Notes under the pieces: generated by a model
Databases searched by the model: none
Seen by the model: only the letters and a program-made list of their open reading frames with translations
Told to the model about the DNA's origin: nothing
DNA from: DASWHF01 sp036393295
Lineage (GTDB): Bacteria; Pseudomonadota; Gammaproteobacteria; Acidiferrobacterales; UBA6901
Length of the DNA stretch: 64,000 nucleotides
Direction: 5' to 3'
NCBI GenBank assembly: GCA_036393295.1
Contig: DASWHF010000045.1
Coordinates: forward strand, 27,550 to 91,549
Translations under genes and position numbers: made by a program
In this document: piece after piece, positions 1-7,946 of the stretch
How positions within the stretch are numbered: position 1 is the stretch's first letter
Layout: every line of letters starts with the position of its first letter

Positions 1-220
1 GGGCGGCGAACATCAACAATAGCTCGGCATCGGCGGCCATCGCGTCGCGGCCGTGCAGCAACAGCCCGCGGATGGCCTCGCCAAGTTCGGTGCCGCCCGG
101 CTCGCGCGTGACCAGGAGCTTTACCCCGGCGTCGCGCAACAGGGCCTCGATGAAGGCCAGGCTGGTGCTCTTGCCGGCGCCTTCGACGCCCTCGAGCGTG
201 ATGAACTGCCCGCGCGCCAT
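1..220 (-). CDS. tmk: Thymidylate kinase, partial (C-terminus beyond window)
   Basis: dTMP kinase phosphorylates dTMP to dTDP in the cytoplasm for DNA synthesis. The visible 73 residues begin MARGQFITLEG and contain the P-loop GVEGAGKST (residues 11-19) and the family's REPGGTELGE motif (39-48), which contributes to nucleotide binding. The rest of the gene, including the lid region, lies outside the window. It starts 6 bp after the mltG stop, so it is the visible distal end of the long minus-strand fab operon, in the same order as in E. coli (pabC-mltG-tmk). Confidence 0.93.
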   Translation of the reverse strand, partial: MARGQFITLEGVEGAGKSTSLAFIEALLRDAGVKLLVTREPGGTELGEAIRGLLLHGRDAMAADAELLLMFAA

Positions 221-226
221 GCCGGA

Positions 227-1291
227 CTAACGCGCCGCCCGCGTGGTGCGCGTGCCGGCTGGCGGCGCGCCCTTCGCGGACCCGGCGTTCGGGCGCTTGC
301 GGCCCTGGAGCTGGTACTTCTCGACGGCGCGGTTGTGCTGCTCCAGGGTCTCGGAGAACTCGTGGCTGCCGTCGCCCCGCGAGACGAAATACAGGGCGCG
401 CGTGGTCTCGGGATTGACCACCGCCTTGAGTGCCGCGCCGCTCGGCATGGCGATCGGGGTCGGTGGCAGGCCCTTGATGACATAGGTGTTGTAGGGCGTG
501 GGGCCGCGCAGGTCGCGGGTGCGGATACGGCCGGTATAGGTATCGCCGAGGCCATAAATCACCGTCGGGTCGGTCTGCAGCCGCATCCCCATGCGCAGGC
601 GGTTGGTGAACACGCCGGCGATCAGGCCACGCTCCCCGGCGAGCCCGGTCTCCTTTTCGACGATGGACGCCAGGATCAGCGCCTCGTCCGGAGACTCGAG
701 CGGCAGATCGGCGGCGCGGTTCGCCCAGGCCTCGTGCAGGTGCCGATCCATTTTGTCGAAGGCACGCTGCAGGATCAGCAGGTCCGACATGCCGGCCGGA
801 TAGTAATAGGTATCCGGATAGAAGCGCCCTTCCGGATGCATGCCCGGGTAACCGAGGCTCGCCATGACCTGTTCCGGCTTGAGGTTGTGCAGTGTGCGCG
901 TCACGCGCGGCGCTGCCGCCAGCGCCTGCATCATCTGCTTGAAGTTCCAGCCCTCGATGACGGTGAACGGGTATTCGACGACGCGCCCGGCGACCACCTG
1001 ATCGAGCAGCTCCATGGCGGTGATGCCGGTGCGGAACCGGTACTCGCCGGTCTTGAGTTGACGCTGCTGGCCCTTGAGATAGGCGAGCACCACCAGGGTG
1101 TGGGGATCCGGCAGGACGTTCTGCTCATAGAGCTGCCGCGAGAAGGCCTTGAGCGCGGTACCCGGCTCGACGACGTAGATCCGCGCCTCGGGCGCGAGGT
1201 GCGTAACGCTGAACCAGTAGAGATAGCCGCCGGCGATCAGCAGCACGGCGGCGATGCCGGCCGCAAAGGCCTTCAGGAAGAAATTAATCAT
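227..1291 (-). CDS. mltG: Endolytic murein transglycosylase MltG (YceG)
   Basis: MltG cleaves nascent glycan strands in the periplasm and sets their length. The 354-residue protein has one N-terminal membrane anchor (about residues 4-27, NFFLKAFAAG onwards) and a periplasmic YceG domain. The family motif VEKETG is present with the probable catalytic Glu at 212, matching E. coli Glu218. The C-terminus has a basic, low-complexity tail of about 25 residues. The ATG at 1291 is chosen because it places the anchor at the N-terminus. It overlaps the pabC stop by 8 nt, which suggests translational coupling. An upstream in-frame ATG exists but would lie deep inside pabC. Confidence 0.93.
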   Translation of the reverse strand: MINFFLKAFAAGIAAVLLIAGGYLYWFSVTHLAPEARIYVVEPGTALKAFSRQLYEQNVLPDPHTLVVLAYLKGQQRQLKTGEYRFRTGITAMELLDQVVAGRVVEYPFTVIEGWNFKQMMQALAAAPRVTRTLHNLKPEQVMASLGYPGMHPEGRFYPDTYYYPAGMSDLLILQRAFDKMDRHLHEAWANRAADLPLESPDEALILASIVEKETGLAGERGLIAGVFTNRLRMGMRLQTDPTVIYGLGDTYTGRIRTRDLRGPTPYNTYVIKGLPPTPIAMPSGAALKAVVNPETTRALYFVSRGDGSHEFSETLEQHNRAVEKYQLQGRKRPNAGSAKGAPPAGTRTTRAAR

Positions 1292-2114
1292 ATTGCCGGA
1301 AGCACTGCGCACCAGCAGTCGCCTTCTGTAGCGTTTGCGTAAGCTCGCCAATCGGAAAGTCCCGGTCGTCCAATCGCCGCACCGGCCACAGGCCGATGAG
1401 GCTGTTGGTCAGAAACATCTCGTCCGCCGCCGCGAGTTCCGCGGCCGGCACACCGCGCTCCGCCACGGCGATGCCCAGGGCGCGCGCCGCCTCCAGCACC
1501 TCGGCGCGCATCACGCCGGCGACGCCGGATTGTGACAGGTCCGGCGTGATTAGGGTACCCCTCGACACCAGGAACAGGTTGCTCATCGTGCCCTCGATGA
1601 CGCAGCCGTCGGCGTCGCTGAGCAGCCCTTCGGCGAATTCATCGCGCCATTCGCGGCGCGCCAGCACCTGCTCGAGGCGGTTGAGGTGCTTGATGCCGGC
1701 GAGCAGCGGATTGCGGCCGATCGTCGTGCGACAGCGGCGCACCATTACGCCGCGCACGGCGCTCAAAGGGTCGTGATCCGGCCACGGCAGGCTGAGCAGG
1801 ATGCGCCGCGTGCGGGCGTCGTCCGGCGGCGCGTAGCCGCGCCCGCCGCCGCCGCGCGTCACGATGAGCTTGACGACGGCGCGCGGCCCCGCGTCCCGGC
1901 ACAGCGCGGCGAGCTCGTCGCTCAAGCCTTGCGCGTCGGGCGCGAGCAGGCCGAGGCGCGCGCAGCCGCGGCGCAGGCGTTCGAGGTGCCGCTCCCACAA
2001 CAGCGGCCGCCCGGCGCACACCGCCACGGTCTCGAACACGCCGTCGCCGTAGTGCAGGCCGCGGTCGTCGAGCGGCAGGCTGTCGGCTGCTCGGCCGTCG
2101 ACCAGCGCCTTCAT
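1284..2114 (-). CDS. pabC: Aminodeoxychorismate lyase
   Basis: This PLP enzyme eliminates pyruvate from 4-amino-4-deoxychorismate to give p-aminobenzoate for folate. The 276-residue fold-type IV protein shows the N-terminal DRGLHYGDGVFET motif, an arginine-rich cofactor region and the PLP lysine in AGIKHLNRLEQV. The C-terminal EMFLTNSL segment is also typical. The start codon ATG overlaps the pabB stop (ATGA, 4 nt). Branched-chain aminotransferases share this fold, but the neighbours pabB and mltG and the length fit PabC. Confidence 0.92.
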   Translation of the reverse strand: MKALVDGRAADSLPLDDRGLHYGDGVFETVAVCAGRPLLWERHLERLRRGCARLGLLAPDAQGLSDELAALCRDAGPRAVVKLIVTRGGGGRGYAPPDDARTRRILLSLPWPDHDPLSAVRGVMVRRCRTTIGRNPLLAGIKHLNRLEQVLARREWRDEFAEGLLSDADGCVIEGTMSNLFLVSRGTLITPDLSQSGVAGVMRAEVLEAARALGIAVAERGVPAAELAAADEMFLTNSLIGLWPVRRLDDRDFPIGELTQTLQKATAGAQCFRQYD

Positions 2115-3481
2115 GCGGTCGCCTCGGCGGGGCACAAGGCGTTCAACAGCCCGCGCGCCTTCGCGCGGGTCTCGTCGAGCTCGCGCTCGACCTGCGAGTC
2201 GGCGACGATGCCGCCGCCGGCGCGCCAGGCGATCGTGGCGCCGTCCTGCACCAGTGTGCGGATGAGGATATTGAGATCCAGGCTGCCGTCGCGGTTGAGA
2301 TAACCCATCGAGCCGGTGTAGGCGCCGCGCGCACCGTCCTCCAGTTCGGCGATGATCTGCATGGTGCGCACCTTCGGGCAGCCGGTGATGGTGCCGCCGG
2401 GGAACACCGCGCGGATCACCTGCGCCGGGGTCACGCCGGCGCGCAGGCGGCCCTCGACCTGCGAGACGATATGGTGCACATGCCGGTAGCTCTCGACCAC
2501 GAGGCGCTCGGCGACCCGCACGCTGCCGGTGGCGCACACCCGGCCGAGGTCGTTGCGCTCCAGGTCAAGCAGCATGACGTGCTCGGCGCGCTCCTTGGGA
2601 TTGCGCGGCAGCTCGCGCGTGCGGGCGAGGTCGTCCGCGGCGTCGCGACCGCGCGGATAGGTGCCGGCGATCGGGCGCGTCACGATGCGGCCGTCGCGCA
2701 CGCTCACCAGCCGCTCGGGCGAGGAGCTGATCACCGCGCGCTCCGCGTCGAGCCGCATCAGGCCGGCGAACGGCGCGGGATTGGCGGCCCGCAGTCGCCG
2801 GTAGACGTCGACCGGGCGCGGGGCCCGCGCCAGCCGCGCATGCCAGCCGCGCGACAGGTTCACCTGGAACACGTCGCCGGCGCGGATGTAATCGAGCACG
2901 CGCGCGATGCGCGCCCGGTACCGGTCCGGGTCCTCCTCCTGCCAATCGACCAGCTCGACGTCCGCCGGCGAGGCGCGTAGCGTCGCGAGGTCGGCACGCA
3001 TGCGGGCCAGGCGTGCGTCGGCGCGGTCGTCGTCCTCGCTGACCAGCCAGCAGCGGCGCTCGACATGATCGCGGACGATCGCCGCCGGAAAACGCGTCGC
3101 CAGCGCGACCGGCAGGCGCGCATCGCGCCTGAGCGGCGCCAGACACGGCTCGATCGACTCGGCCAGCTCGTAGCTCAGGAACAGGAACCAGCCGCCGCTG
3201 AACGGCAGTGCCGAGGGCGGCGCCGGTGCGCGCGACTCGGCCCGCCACCAGCCATCGAGGGCGTCGAGGAAACCCTCGCCGCGCGCAACCCCGTCCAGCG
3301 CGACGACCGCGCCGTCCCACCTGAGGTGGGCGCCCGGAAAGGCGAACAGAATGTCATGGCGTGCCTGCGGCGTACCGCGCGCGACGCTCTCGAGCAGATG
3401 CGGGTAGCGTTCGGGAAATCCCGCGTGCAGATCGGCGAGATCGGGAAAACCGTCGAGACTGACGCAGCGTGGGTCGGACAT
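2111..3481 (-). CDS. pabB: Chorismate-binding synthase component I, probably aminodeoxychorismate synthase PabB
   Basis: This 456-residue protein should aminate chorismate using ammonia from a glutaminase partner (PabA, not in this window). The C-terminal chorismate-binding domain is complete: GDVFQVNLSR, the DLERNDLGRV block, FPGGTITGCPK, and GGGIVADSQ near the end. Two motifs are odd for PabB. The active-site motif is PIAGT, where E. coli PabB has PIKGT with a catalytic Lys, and the N-terminus contains LLES, a tryptophan-binding motif of anthranilate synthase TrpE. Its 4-nt overlap with pabC supports the PabB role. A TrpE-like or dual activity cannot be excluded. There is a 20-bp gap to the fabF stop. 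Confidence 0.8.
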   Translation of the reverse strand: MSDPRCVSLDGFPDLADLHAGFPERYPHLLESVARGTPQARHDILFAFPGAHLRWDGAVVALDGVARGEGFLDALDGWWRAESRAPAPPSALPFSGGWFLFLSYELAESIEPCLAPLRRDARLPVALATRFPAAIVRDHVERRCWLVSEDDDRADARLARMRADLATLRASPADVELVDWQEEDPDRYRARIARVLDYIRAGDVFQVNLSRGWHARLARAPRPVDVYRRLRAANPAPFAGLMRLDAERAVISSSPERLVSVRDGRIVTRPIAGTYPRGRDAADDLARTRELPRNPKERAEHVMLLDLERNDLGRVCATGSVRVAERLVVESYRHVHHIVSQVEGRLRAGVTPAQVIRAVFPGGTITGCPKVRTMQIIAELEDGARGAYTGSMGYLNRDGSLDLNILIRTLVQDGATIAWRAGGGIVADSQVERELDETRAKARGLLNALCPAEATA

Positions 3482-3501
3482 GGGCCGCGGCGCGGCCGCG
3501 C

Positions 3502-4743
3502 TCAGGCGATGCGGCGCATCACCAGCGTGCCGTTGGTGCCGCCGAAGCCGAAGGAGTTGGACAGCGCCACGTCGATGTCGAGATCGCGCGCGGTGTTCGG
3601 CACGTAGTCGAGGTCGCACTCCGGGTCGGGGGTGATGAGATTGATGGTCGGCGGCGCCACGCGGTGGTGGATGGCGAGCGCGGTGTACACCGCCTCGATG
3701 CCGCCGGCGGCGCCCAGCAGGTGGCCGGTCATGGACTTGGTCGAGCTCATCGCGACCCGGCGCGCGTGATCGCCGAACGCGAGCTTGGCGGCCGCGGTCT
3801 CGGCCTTGTCGCCGAGCGGCGTGGACGTGCCGTGGGCGTTGACGTACTGCACCTGGTCGGGATTGACGCCGGCGTTGCGCAGCGCGTTGCGCATGCAGCG
3901 CGCTGCGCCCTCGCCGCCCGGCGCCGGGCTGGTCATGTGATAGGCGTCGCCGCTCATGCCGAAACCGGCGAGCTCGGCATAGATGCGCGCGCCGCGCCGG
4001 CGGGCATGCTCGTACTCCTCCAGCACCACGATGCCGGCGCCCTCACCCAGCACGAAACCGTCGCGGTCCTTGTCCCAGGGGCGACTGGCGGTGGCCGGGT
4101 CGTCGTTGCGCGTGCTGAGCGCCCGCGCGTTGCCGAAGCCGGCCATGCCGGTCGGCGTGACCGAGGACTCGGCGCCGCCGGCGACCATCACATCGGCGTC
4201 GCCGTACTCGATGAGCCGTCCGGCGTCGCCGATGGCATGGGTGGCGGTGGTGCAGGCCGTCACCATCGCCAGGTTCGGGCCCTGCATGCCGTACAGGATC
4301 GACAGATTGCCGGAGATCATATTGATGATGCTCATCGGGATGTAGAACGGCGAGATGCGGCGCGGACCCTTCTCGATCAGGGTGCGCGTGCCGGCCTCGA
4401 TGGTGTGCAGGCCGCCGATGCCGGAGCCGATGTGTACGCCGATGCGCTCGGCGTTCGCCTCGGTGACGGTAATTCCCGAATCCTTGATCGCTTCGATACC
4501 GGCGGCCATGCCGAGCTGCATGAAGCGGTCCATCTTGCGCGCTTCCTTCTCCGACAGGAATACCGTCGGATCGAAGCCCTTGACCTCGCCGGCGATCATC
4601 GACGGGAAGCCGGTGGCGTCGAACTGCGTGATCAGCCCGATGCCGTTGCGGCCCTCGACGATGCCCTGCCAGTTGTCACGGAGACCGATCCCGAGCGGGG
4701 AGACGATGCCCATGCCGGTGATCACGACGCGCCGCTTGCTCAA
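3502..4743 (-). CDS. fabF: 3-oxoacyl-ACP synthase II (KAS II)
   Basis: FabF condenses malonyl-ACP with acyl-ACP during fatty acid elongation. The 413-residue thiolase-fold enzyme has the catalytic triad Cys164 (TACTTATHA), His304 (NAHGTSTPLGD) and His341 (MTGHLLGAAG). Translation starts at TTG: an in-frame TAA lies 12 nt before it, no ATG is available, and an AGAGG Shine-Dalgarno sequence lies about 8 nt upstream. The start MSKRRVVITGMG matches the family. It follows acpP with a hairpin terminator between them, so its level is probably set partly by read-through. Confidence 0.95.
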   Translation of the reverse strand: MSKRRVVITGMGIVSPLGIGLRDNWQGIVEGRNGIGLITQFDATGFPSMIAGEVKGFDPTVFLSEKEARKMDRFMQLGMAAGIEAIKDSGITVTEANAERIGVHIGSGIGGLHTIEAGTRTLIEKGPRRISPFYIPMSIINMISGNLSILYGMQGPNLAMVTACTTATHAIGDAGRLIEYGDADVMVAGGAESSVTPTGMAGFGNARALSTRNDDPATASRPWDKDRDGFVLGEGAGIVVLEEYEHARRRGARIYAELAGFGMSGDAYHMTSPAPGGEGAARCMRNALRNAGVNPDQVQYVNAHGTSTPLGDKAETAAAKLAFGDHARRVAMSSTKSMTGHLLGAAGGIEAVYTALAIHHRVAPPTINLITPDPECDLDYVPNTARDLDIDVALSNSFGFGGTNGTLVMRRIA

Positions 4744-4810
4744 TGCTGGTGCCTCTTAACCGCTATGGAAGAGAAGGATGCGTCCGGCCCCTGACCGGGC
4801 GCCGGAAACC

Positions 4811-4843
4811 AAAAAGGCCGCCGCCACGCGCTGTGGTCGGCGG
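4811..4843 (-). terminator. Rho-independent terminator between acpP and fabF
   Basis: Read on the minus strand, a GGCCGCCG-A-CCAC arm pairs with GTGGCGGCGGCC across a short loop and is followed directly by TTTTT. It lies downstream of acpP and upstream of fabF. Such a partial terminator would let the abundant acyl carrier protein be made in excess over FabF and the pab genes (inference). Confidence 0.72.
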
Positions 4844-4871
4844 CCCGATCAGACACGACAATCCCGACGAC

Positions 4872-5108
4872 TTATTTGAGATGCGCGTTGATGTAATCGA
4901 TCGCCTGCTTGACGGTGGTGATCTTCTCGGCTTCCTCGTCGGGGATTTCGCAATCGAACTCCTCCTCCAGGGCCATGACCAGCTCCACCGTATCGAGCGA
5001 GTCCGCGCCGAGGTCGTCGACGAAAGACGATTCCTTGGTGACTTCGCTCTCGTTCACGCCGAGCTGCTCCACGACGATCTTCATGACGCGCTCATCTACA
5101 CTGCTCAT
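4872..5108 (-). CDS. acpP: Acyl carrier protein
   Basis: AcpP carries growing acyl chains on 4'-phosphopantetheine. The 78-residue acidic protein contains the DSL motif (GADSLDTVELV) with Ser37 as the modification site, followed by the usual helix II and the EEEFDCEIPDEEAEK segment. The ATG at 5108 is chosen because the protein then aligns with the family start MSSVDERV; the longer in-frame reading adds 23 residues with no family resemblance. It sits between fabG and fabF as in most Gammaproteobacteria and is followed by a strong hairpin-T-run terminator. Confidence 0.97.
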   Translation of the reverse strand: MSSVDERVMKIVVEQLGVNESEVTKESSFVDDLGADSLDTVELVMALEEEFDCEIPDEEAEKITTVKQAIDYINAHLK

Positions 5109-5221
5109 AGTTGCTTTGTCCTCCAACAGATTGCCGAAAATGGGCTGACCGGCCTCGGAAGGCCGCATAGTAAACACGAATCACCCGGTTTAGTCCACCC
5201 GCACGCCGCGCGCGGGGAAAA

Positions 5222-5965
5222 TCAATTCATGTACATGCCGCCGTTCACGTGCAGGGTGATGCCGGTGATATAGCCGGCCTGCGGCGAGGCCAGGAAGGCG
5301 ACCGCATGCGCGATGTCCTCGGCCTGCCCCAACCGCCCCAGCGGAATCTGCTGGATCAGCGCGCCGCGCTGCTCCTCGGAGAGCGCGCGCGTCATGTCGG
5401 TGTCGATGAAGCCCGGCGCCACCGCGTTCACCGTGATGTTGCGCGAGCCGATCTCGCGCGCCAGCGCCCGCGTGAAACCCATCACCCCGGCCTTGGCGGC
5501 GGCATAGTTGGTCTGGCCGGGATTGCCCGTGGCGCCGACCACCGAGCCGATGCTTATAATACGTCCTTTACGGGCCTTGGTCATGGCGCGCAGGCAGGCC
5601 TTGGACATGCGGTAGAGGGACTTGAGGTTGGTCTCCATGATGGCGTCCCACTCCTCGTCCTTCATGCGCATCAACAGGTTGTCGCGGGTGATGCCGGCAT
5701 TGTTCACCAGGATGCTGGGGGCGCCGGCGCCTTTCTGCATATGTTCGAGGAGCTGATCGATCGATGCCGGATCGGTCACGTTGAGCACTGCACCCTCGCC
5801 TTTAATTCCGTTTTCTTTCAATATATTGCTAATCTTTTGTGCGCCATCACTTGAGGTTGCGGTGGCGATCACCGTGGCGCCCTGCCGGCCCAGCTCGAGG
5901 GCGATGGCCCGGCCGATGCCGCGGCTCGCGCCCGTCACCAGGGCGATCTCTCCAGTCAATGACAT
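5222..5965 (-). CDS. fabG: 3-oxoacyl-ACP reductase
   Basis: FabG is the NADPH-dependent ketoreductase of the elongation cycle. The 247-residue short-chain dehydrogenase has the cofactor motif TGASRGIG (residues 11-18), NNAG (88-91) and the catalytic Ser141, Tyr154 and Lys158 (NYAAAKAG). The end MYMN is typical. A ~50-bp stretch around 5795-5845, coding for about KISNILKENGIKGEG, is strikingly AT-rich with codons such as ATA and AAA unlike the rest of the gene. It lies 16 bp from fabD and 113 bp before acpP. Confidence 0.96.
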   Translation of the reverse strand: MSLTGEIALVTGASRGIGRAIALELGRQGATVIATATSSDGAQKISNILKENGIKGEGAVLNVTDPASIDQLLEHMQKGAGAPSILVNNAGITRDNLLMRMKDEEWDAIMETNLKSLYRMSKACLRAMTKARKGRIISIGSVVGATGNPGQTNYAAAKAGVMGFTRALAREIGSRNITVNAVAPGFIDTDMTRALSEEQRGALIQQIPLGRLGQAEDIAHAVAFLASPQAGYITGITLHVNGGMYMN

Positions 5966-5981
5966 TTCGCGTGCGTCCCTC

Positions 5982-6935
5982 TTATTTCGCCGGCCGGGCG
6001 GCCGCTCCCACGGCGCCCAGGGCCAGCTTCAGGCTGTCGTCGTCGTACACCGGCAAGGTCGTGGCCTCCTTGGCGATGCGCTTGTTGAGCCCGGTCAGCA
6101 CCCGGCCCGGGCCGCATTCTACCAGCTTGTCGACCCCGTCGGCGGCCATTTTCCGGACGATTTCCACCCAACGTACCGGCGACTCGATCTGCCGGACGAG
6201 CGCCTGCTTGATGGCCTCCGGGTCCTGCTCGGCGCGCACGTGGGCGTTGTGCAGCACCGGAATCGCCGGCTTGCGCAGGCTGATGTCGGCAAGCCGCTCG
6301 GCCATGCGCTGCGCGGCCGGCTTCATCAGGGCACAGTGCGACGGCACGCTGACCGGCAGCATCACGGCGCGCTTGGCGCCGGCGGCCTTGGCCTGCTCGA
6401 CGGCCCGTTCCACCGCCGCCGCCGTGCCGGCGACCACCACCTGGCCCGGCGAATTGAAATTGACCGGCGCCAGCACCTCGCCCTCGGCGGCCGCCTCGCA
6501 TAGCTGCTTCACCTGCTCGTCTTCCAGGCCCAGGATCGCCGCTATGCCGCCCTGCCCCGGCGGCACCGCCTCCTGCATGTAGCGACCGCGGTCGGTGACC
6601 AGCTTGACGGCGGCGATGAAGTCGAGCGCCCCGGCGCAGGTCAGGGCCGTGTACTCACCGAGGCTGTGGCCCGCCATCACCACCGGCGCCGGCCCGCCGG
6701 CCTCACGCCACACGCGCCACACGGCGACTCCGGCCGCCAGCATCGCCGGCTGGGTATGTTCGGTCTGGTTGAGCCGCTCTTCGGGCCCGTCCGCGACCAG
6801 CTTCCACAGATCGTAGCCGAGCGCGCCCGAGGCCTCGGTGAAGGTGTCCTTCACCTGCGGGTGCCGGGCCGCCAGGTCGGTGAGCATGCCGACCGATTGC
6901 GAGCCCTGTCCGGGGAAAACGAATGCCAATGACAT
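5982..6935 (-). CDS. fabD: Malonyl-CoA:ACP transacylase
   Basis: FabD transfers malonyl groups from CoA to AcpP, supplying the extender unit. The 317-residue alpha/beta-hydrolase-like protein opens with AFVFPGQGSQ and has the nucleophile elbow GHSLGEY with Ser91. The histidine partner lies in VPSHCALM near residue 200, and PVRW and GPGRVLTGL are in the expected order. It is 42 bp downstream of fabH in the fabH-fabD-fabG-acpP order. Confidence 0.96.
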   Translation of the reverse strand: MSLAFVFPGQGSQSVGMLTDLAARHPQVKDTFTEASGALGYDLWKLVADGPEERLNQTEHTQPAMLAAGVAVWRVWREAGGPAPVVMAGHSLGEYTALTCAGALDFIAAVKLVTDRGRYMQEAVPPGQGGIAAILGLEDEQVKQLCEAAAEGEVLAPVNFNSPGQVVVAGTAAAVERAVEQAKAAGAKRAVMLPVSVPSHCALMKPAAQRMAERLADISLRKPAIPVLHNAHVRAEQDPEAIKQALVRQIESPVRWVEIVRKMAADGVDKLVECGPGRVLTGLNKRIAKEATTLPVYDDDSLKLALGAVGAAARPAK

Positions 6936-6977
6936 AATTTTAAGGCCCGTATGGAATCTGCGTGATTTTCCGGCGCA

Positions 6978-7946
6978 TCAAAAAGTGAGCAGCACCGAGC
7001 CCCAGGTGAAGCCGCCGCCGAAGGCCTCCATGAGCACGGTATCGCCGCGCTCGATGCGGCCGTCGCGCACCGCCTCGTCGAAGGCCAGCGGGATCGAGGC
7101 GGCCGAGGTGTTGCCGTGCCGGTCGACCGTCACCACCACATGGTCCATGGACATGCCGAGCTTCTTGGCGGTGGCGCTGATGATGCGGATATTGGCCTGG
7201 TGCGGCACCAGCCACTTGACGTCGCTCTTCTGCATCTTGTTGGCCTCGAGGGTCTCGTCGACGATGCGCCCGAGGGTGTTGACCGCGACCTTGAAGACCT
7301 CGTTGCCCTGCATCTGCACGTAGGCCTCATTGCGCATGACCTGGTCGTAACCCTGCGAGATGCCGGCCGGCACCGTCAGCAGCTCCTTGTACTGGCCGTC
7401 GGCGTGCAGGTGCGAGGAGATGATGCCCGGACGCGCGTCGGGCTTCAGCACCACCGCGCCGGCGCCGTCGCCGAACAGCACGCAGGTGCCGCGGTCGGTC
7501 CAATCGACGATGCGCGACAGCGTCTCGGCGCCGACCACCAGCGCGCACTTCGCGCTGCCGAGCCGCAGGAACTTGTCGGCGATGTCGAGCGCGTAGACGA
7601 AACCGGTGCACACCGCCTGCACGTCGAAGGCCGCGCAGCCGTGGATGCCGAGCCGCTCCTGCAGCAGGCAGGCGGTGCTGGGGAAGATGCGGTCGGGCGT
7701 GGTGGTGGCGACGATGATGAGGTCGATCTCCGCCGGATCGGTGTCGGCCGCGGCCAGCGCCTTGCGCGCGGCCCGTTCGGCCAGGTCGCAGGTGGTCTCG
7801 CCGTCGGCGGCGATATGGCGCTCGCGGATGCCGGTGCGCGAGACGATCCACTCGTCCGTGGTATCGACCATCTTTTCCAGATCGGCGTTGGTCAGGACCT
7901 TGTCGGGAAGGTGACCGCCGGTGCCGACGATGCGTGAATGTGTCAT
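6978..7946 (-). CDS. fabH: 3-oxoacyl-ACP synthase III
   Basis: FabH starts fatty acid synthesis by condensing acetyl-CoA with malonyl-ACP. The 322-residue protein has the catalytic triad Cys113 (VQAVCTGF), His249 (PHQANIRI) and Asn279 (HGNTSAAS), and the GGGFTWGS end. Its ATG overlaps the plsX stop (ATGA, 4 nt), so translation of the two is probably coupled. Length and motifs are standard for KAS III. Confidence 0.96.
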   Translation of the reverse strand: MTHSRIVGTGGHLPDKVLTNADLEKMVDTTDEWIVSRTGIRERHIAADGETTCDLAERAARKALAAADTDPAEIDLIIVATTTPDRIFPSTACLLQERLGIHGCAAFDVQAVCTGFVYALDIADKFLRLGSAKCALVVGAETLSRIVDWTDRGTCVLFGDGAGAVVLKPDARPGIISSHLHADGQYKELLTVPAGISQGYDQVMRNEAYVQMQGNEVFKVAVNTLGRIVDETLEANKMQKSDVKWLVPHQANIRIISATAKKLGMSMDHVVVTVDRHGNTSAASIPLAFDEAVRDGRIERGDTVLMEAFGGGFTWGSVLLTF

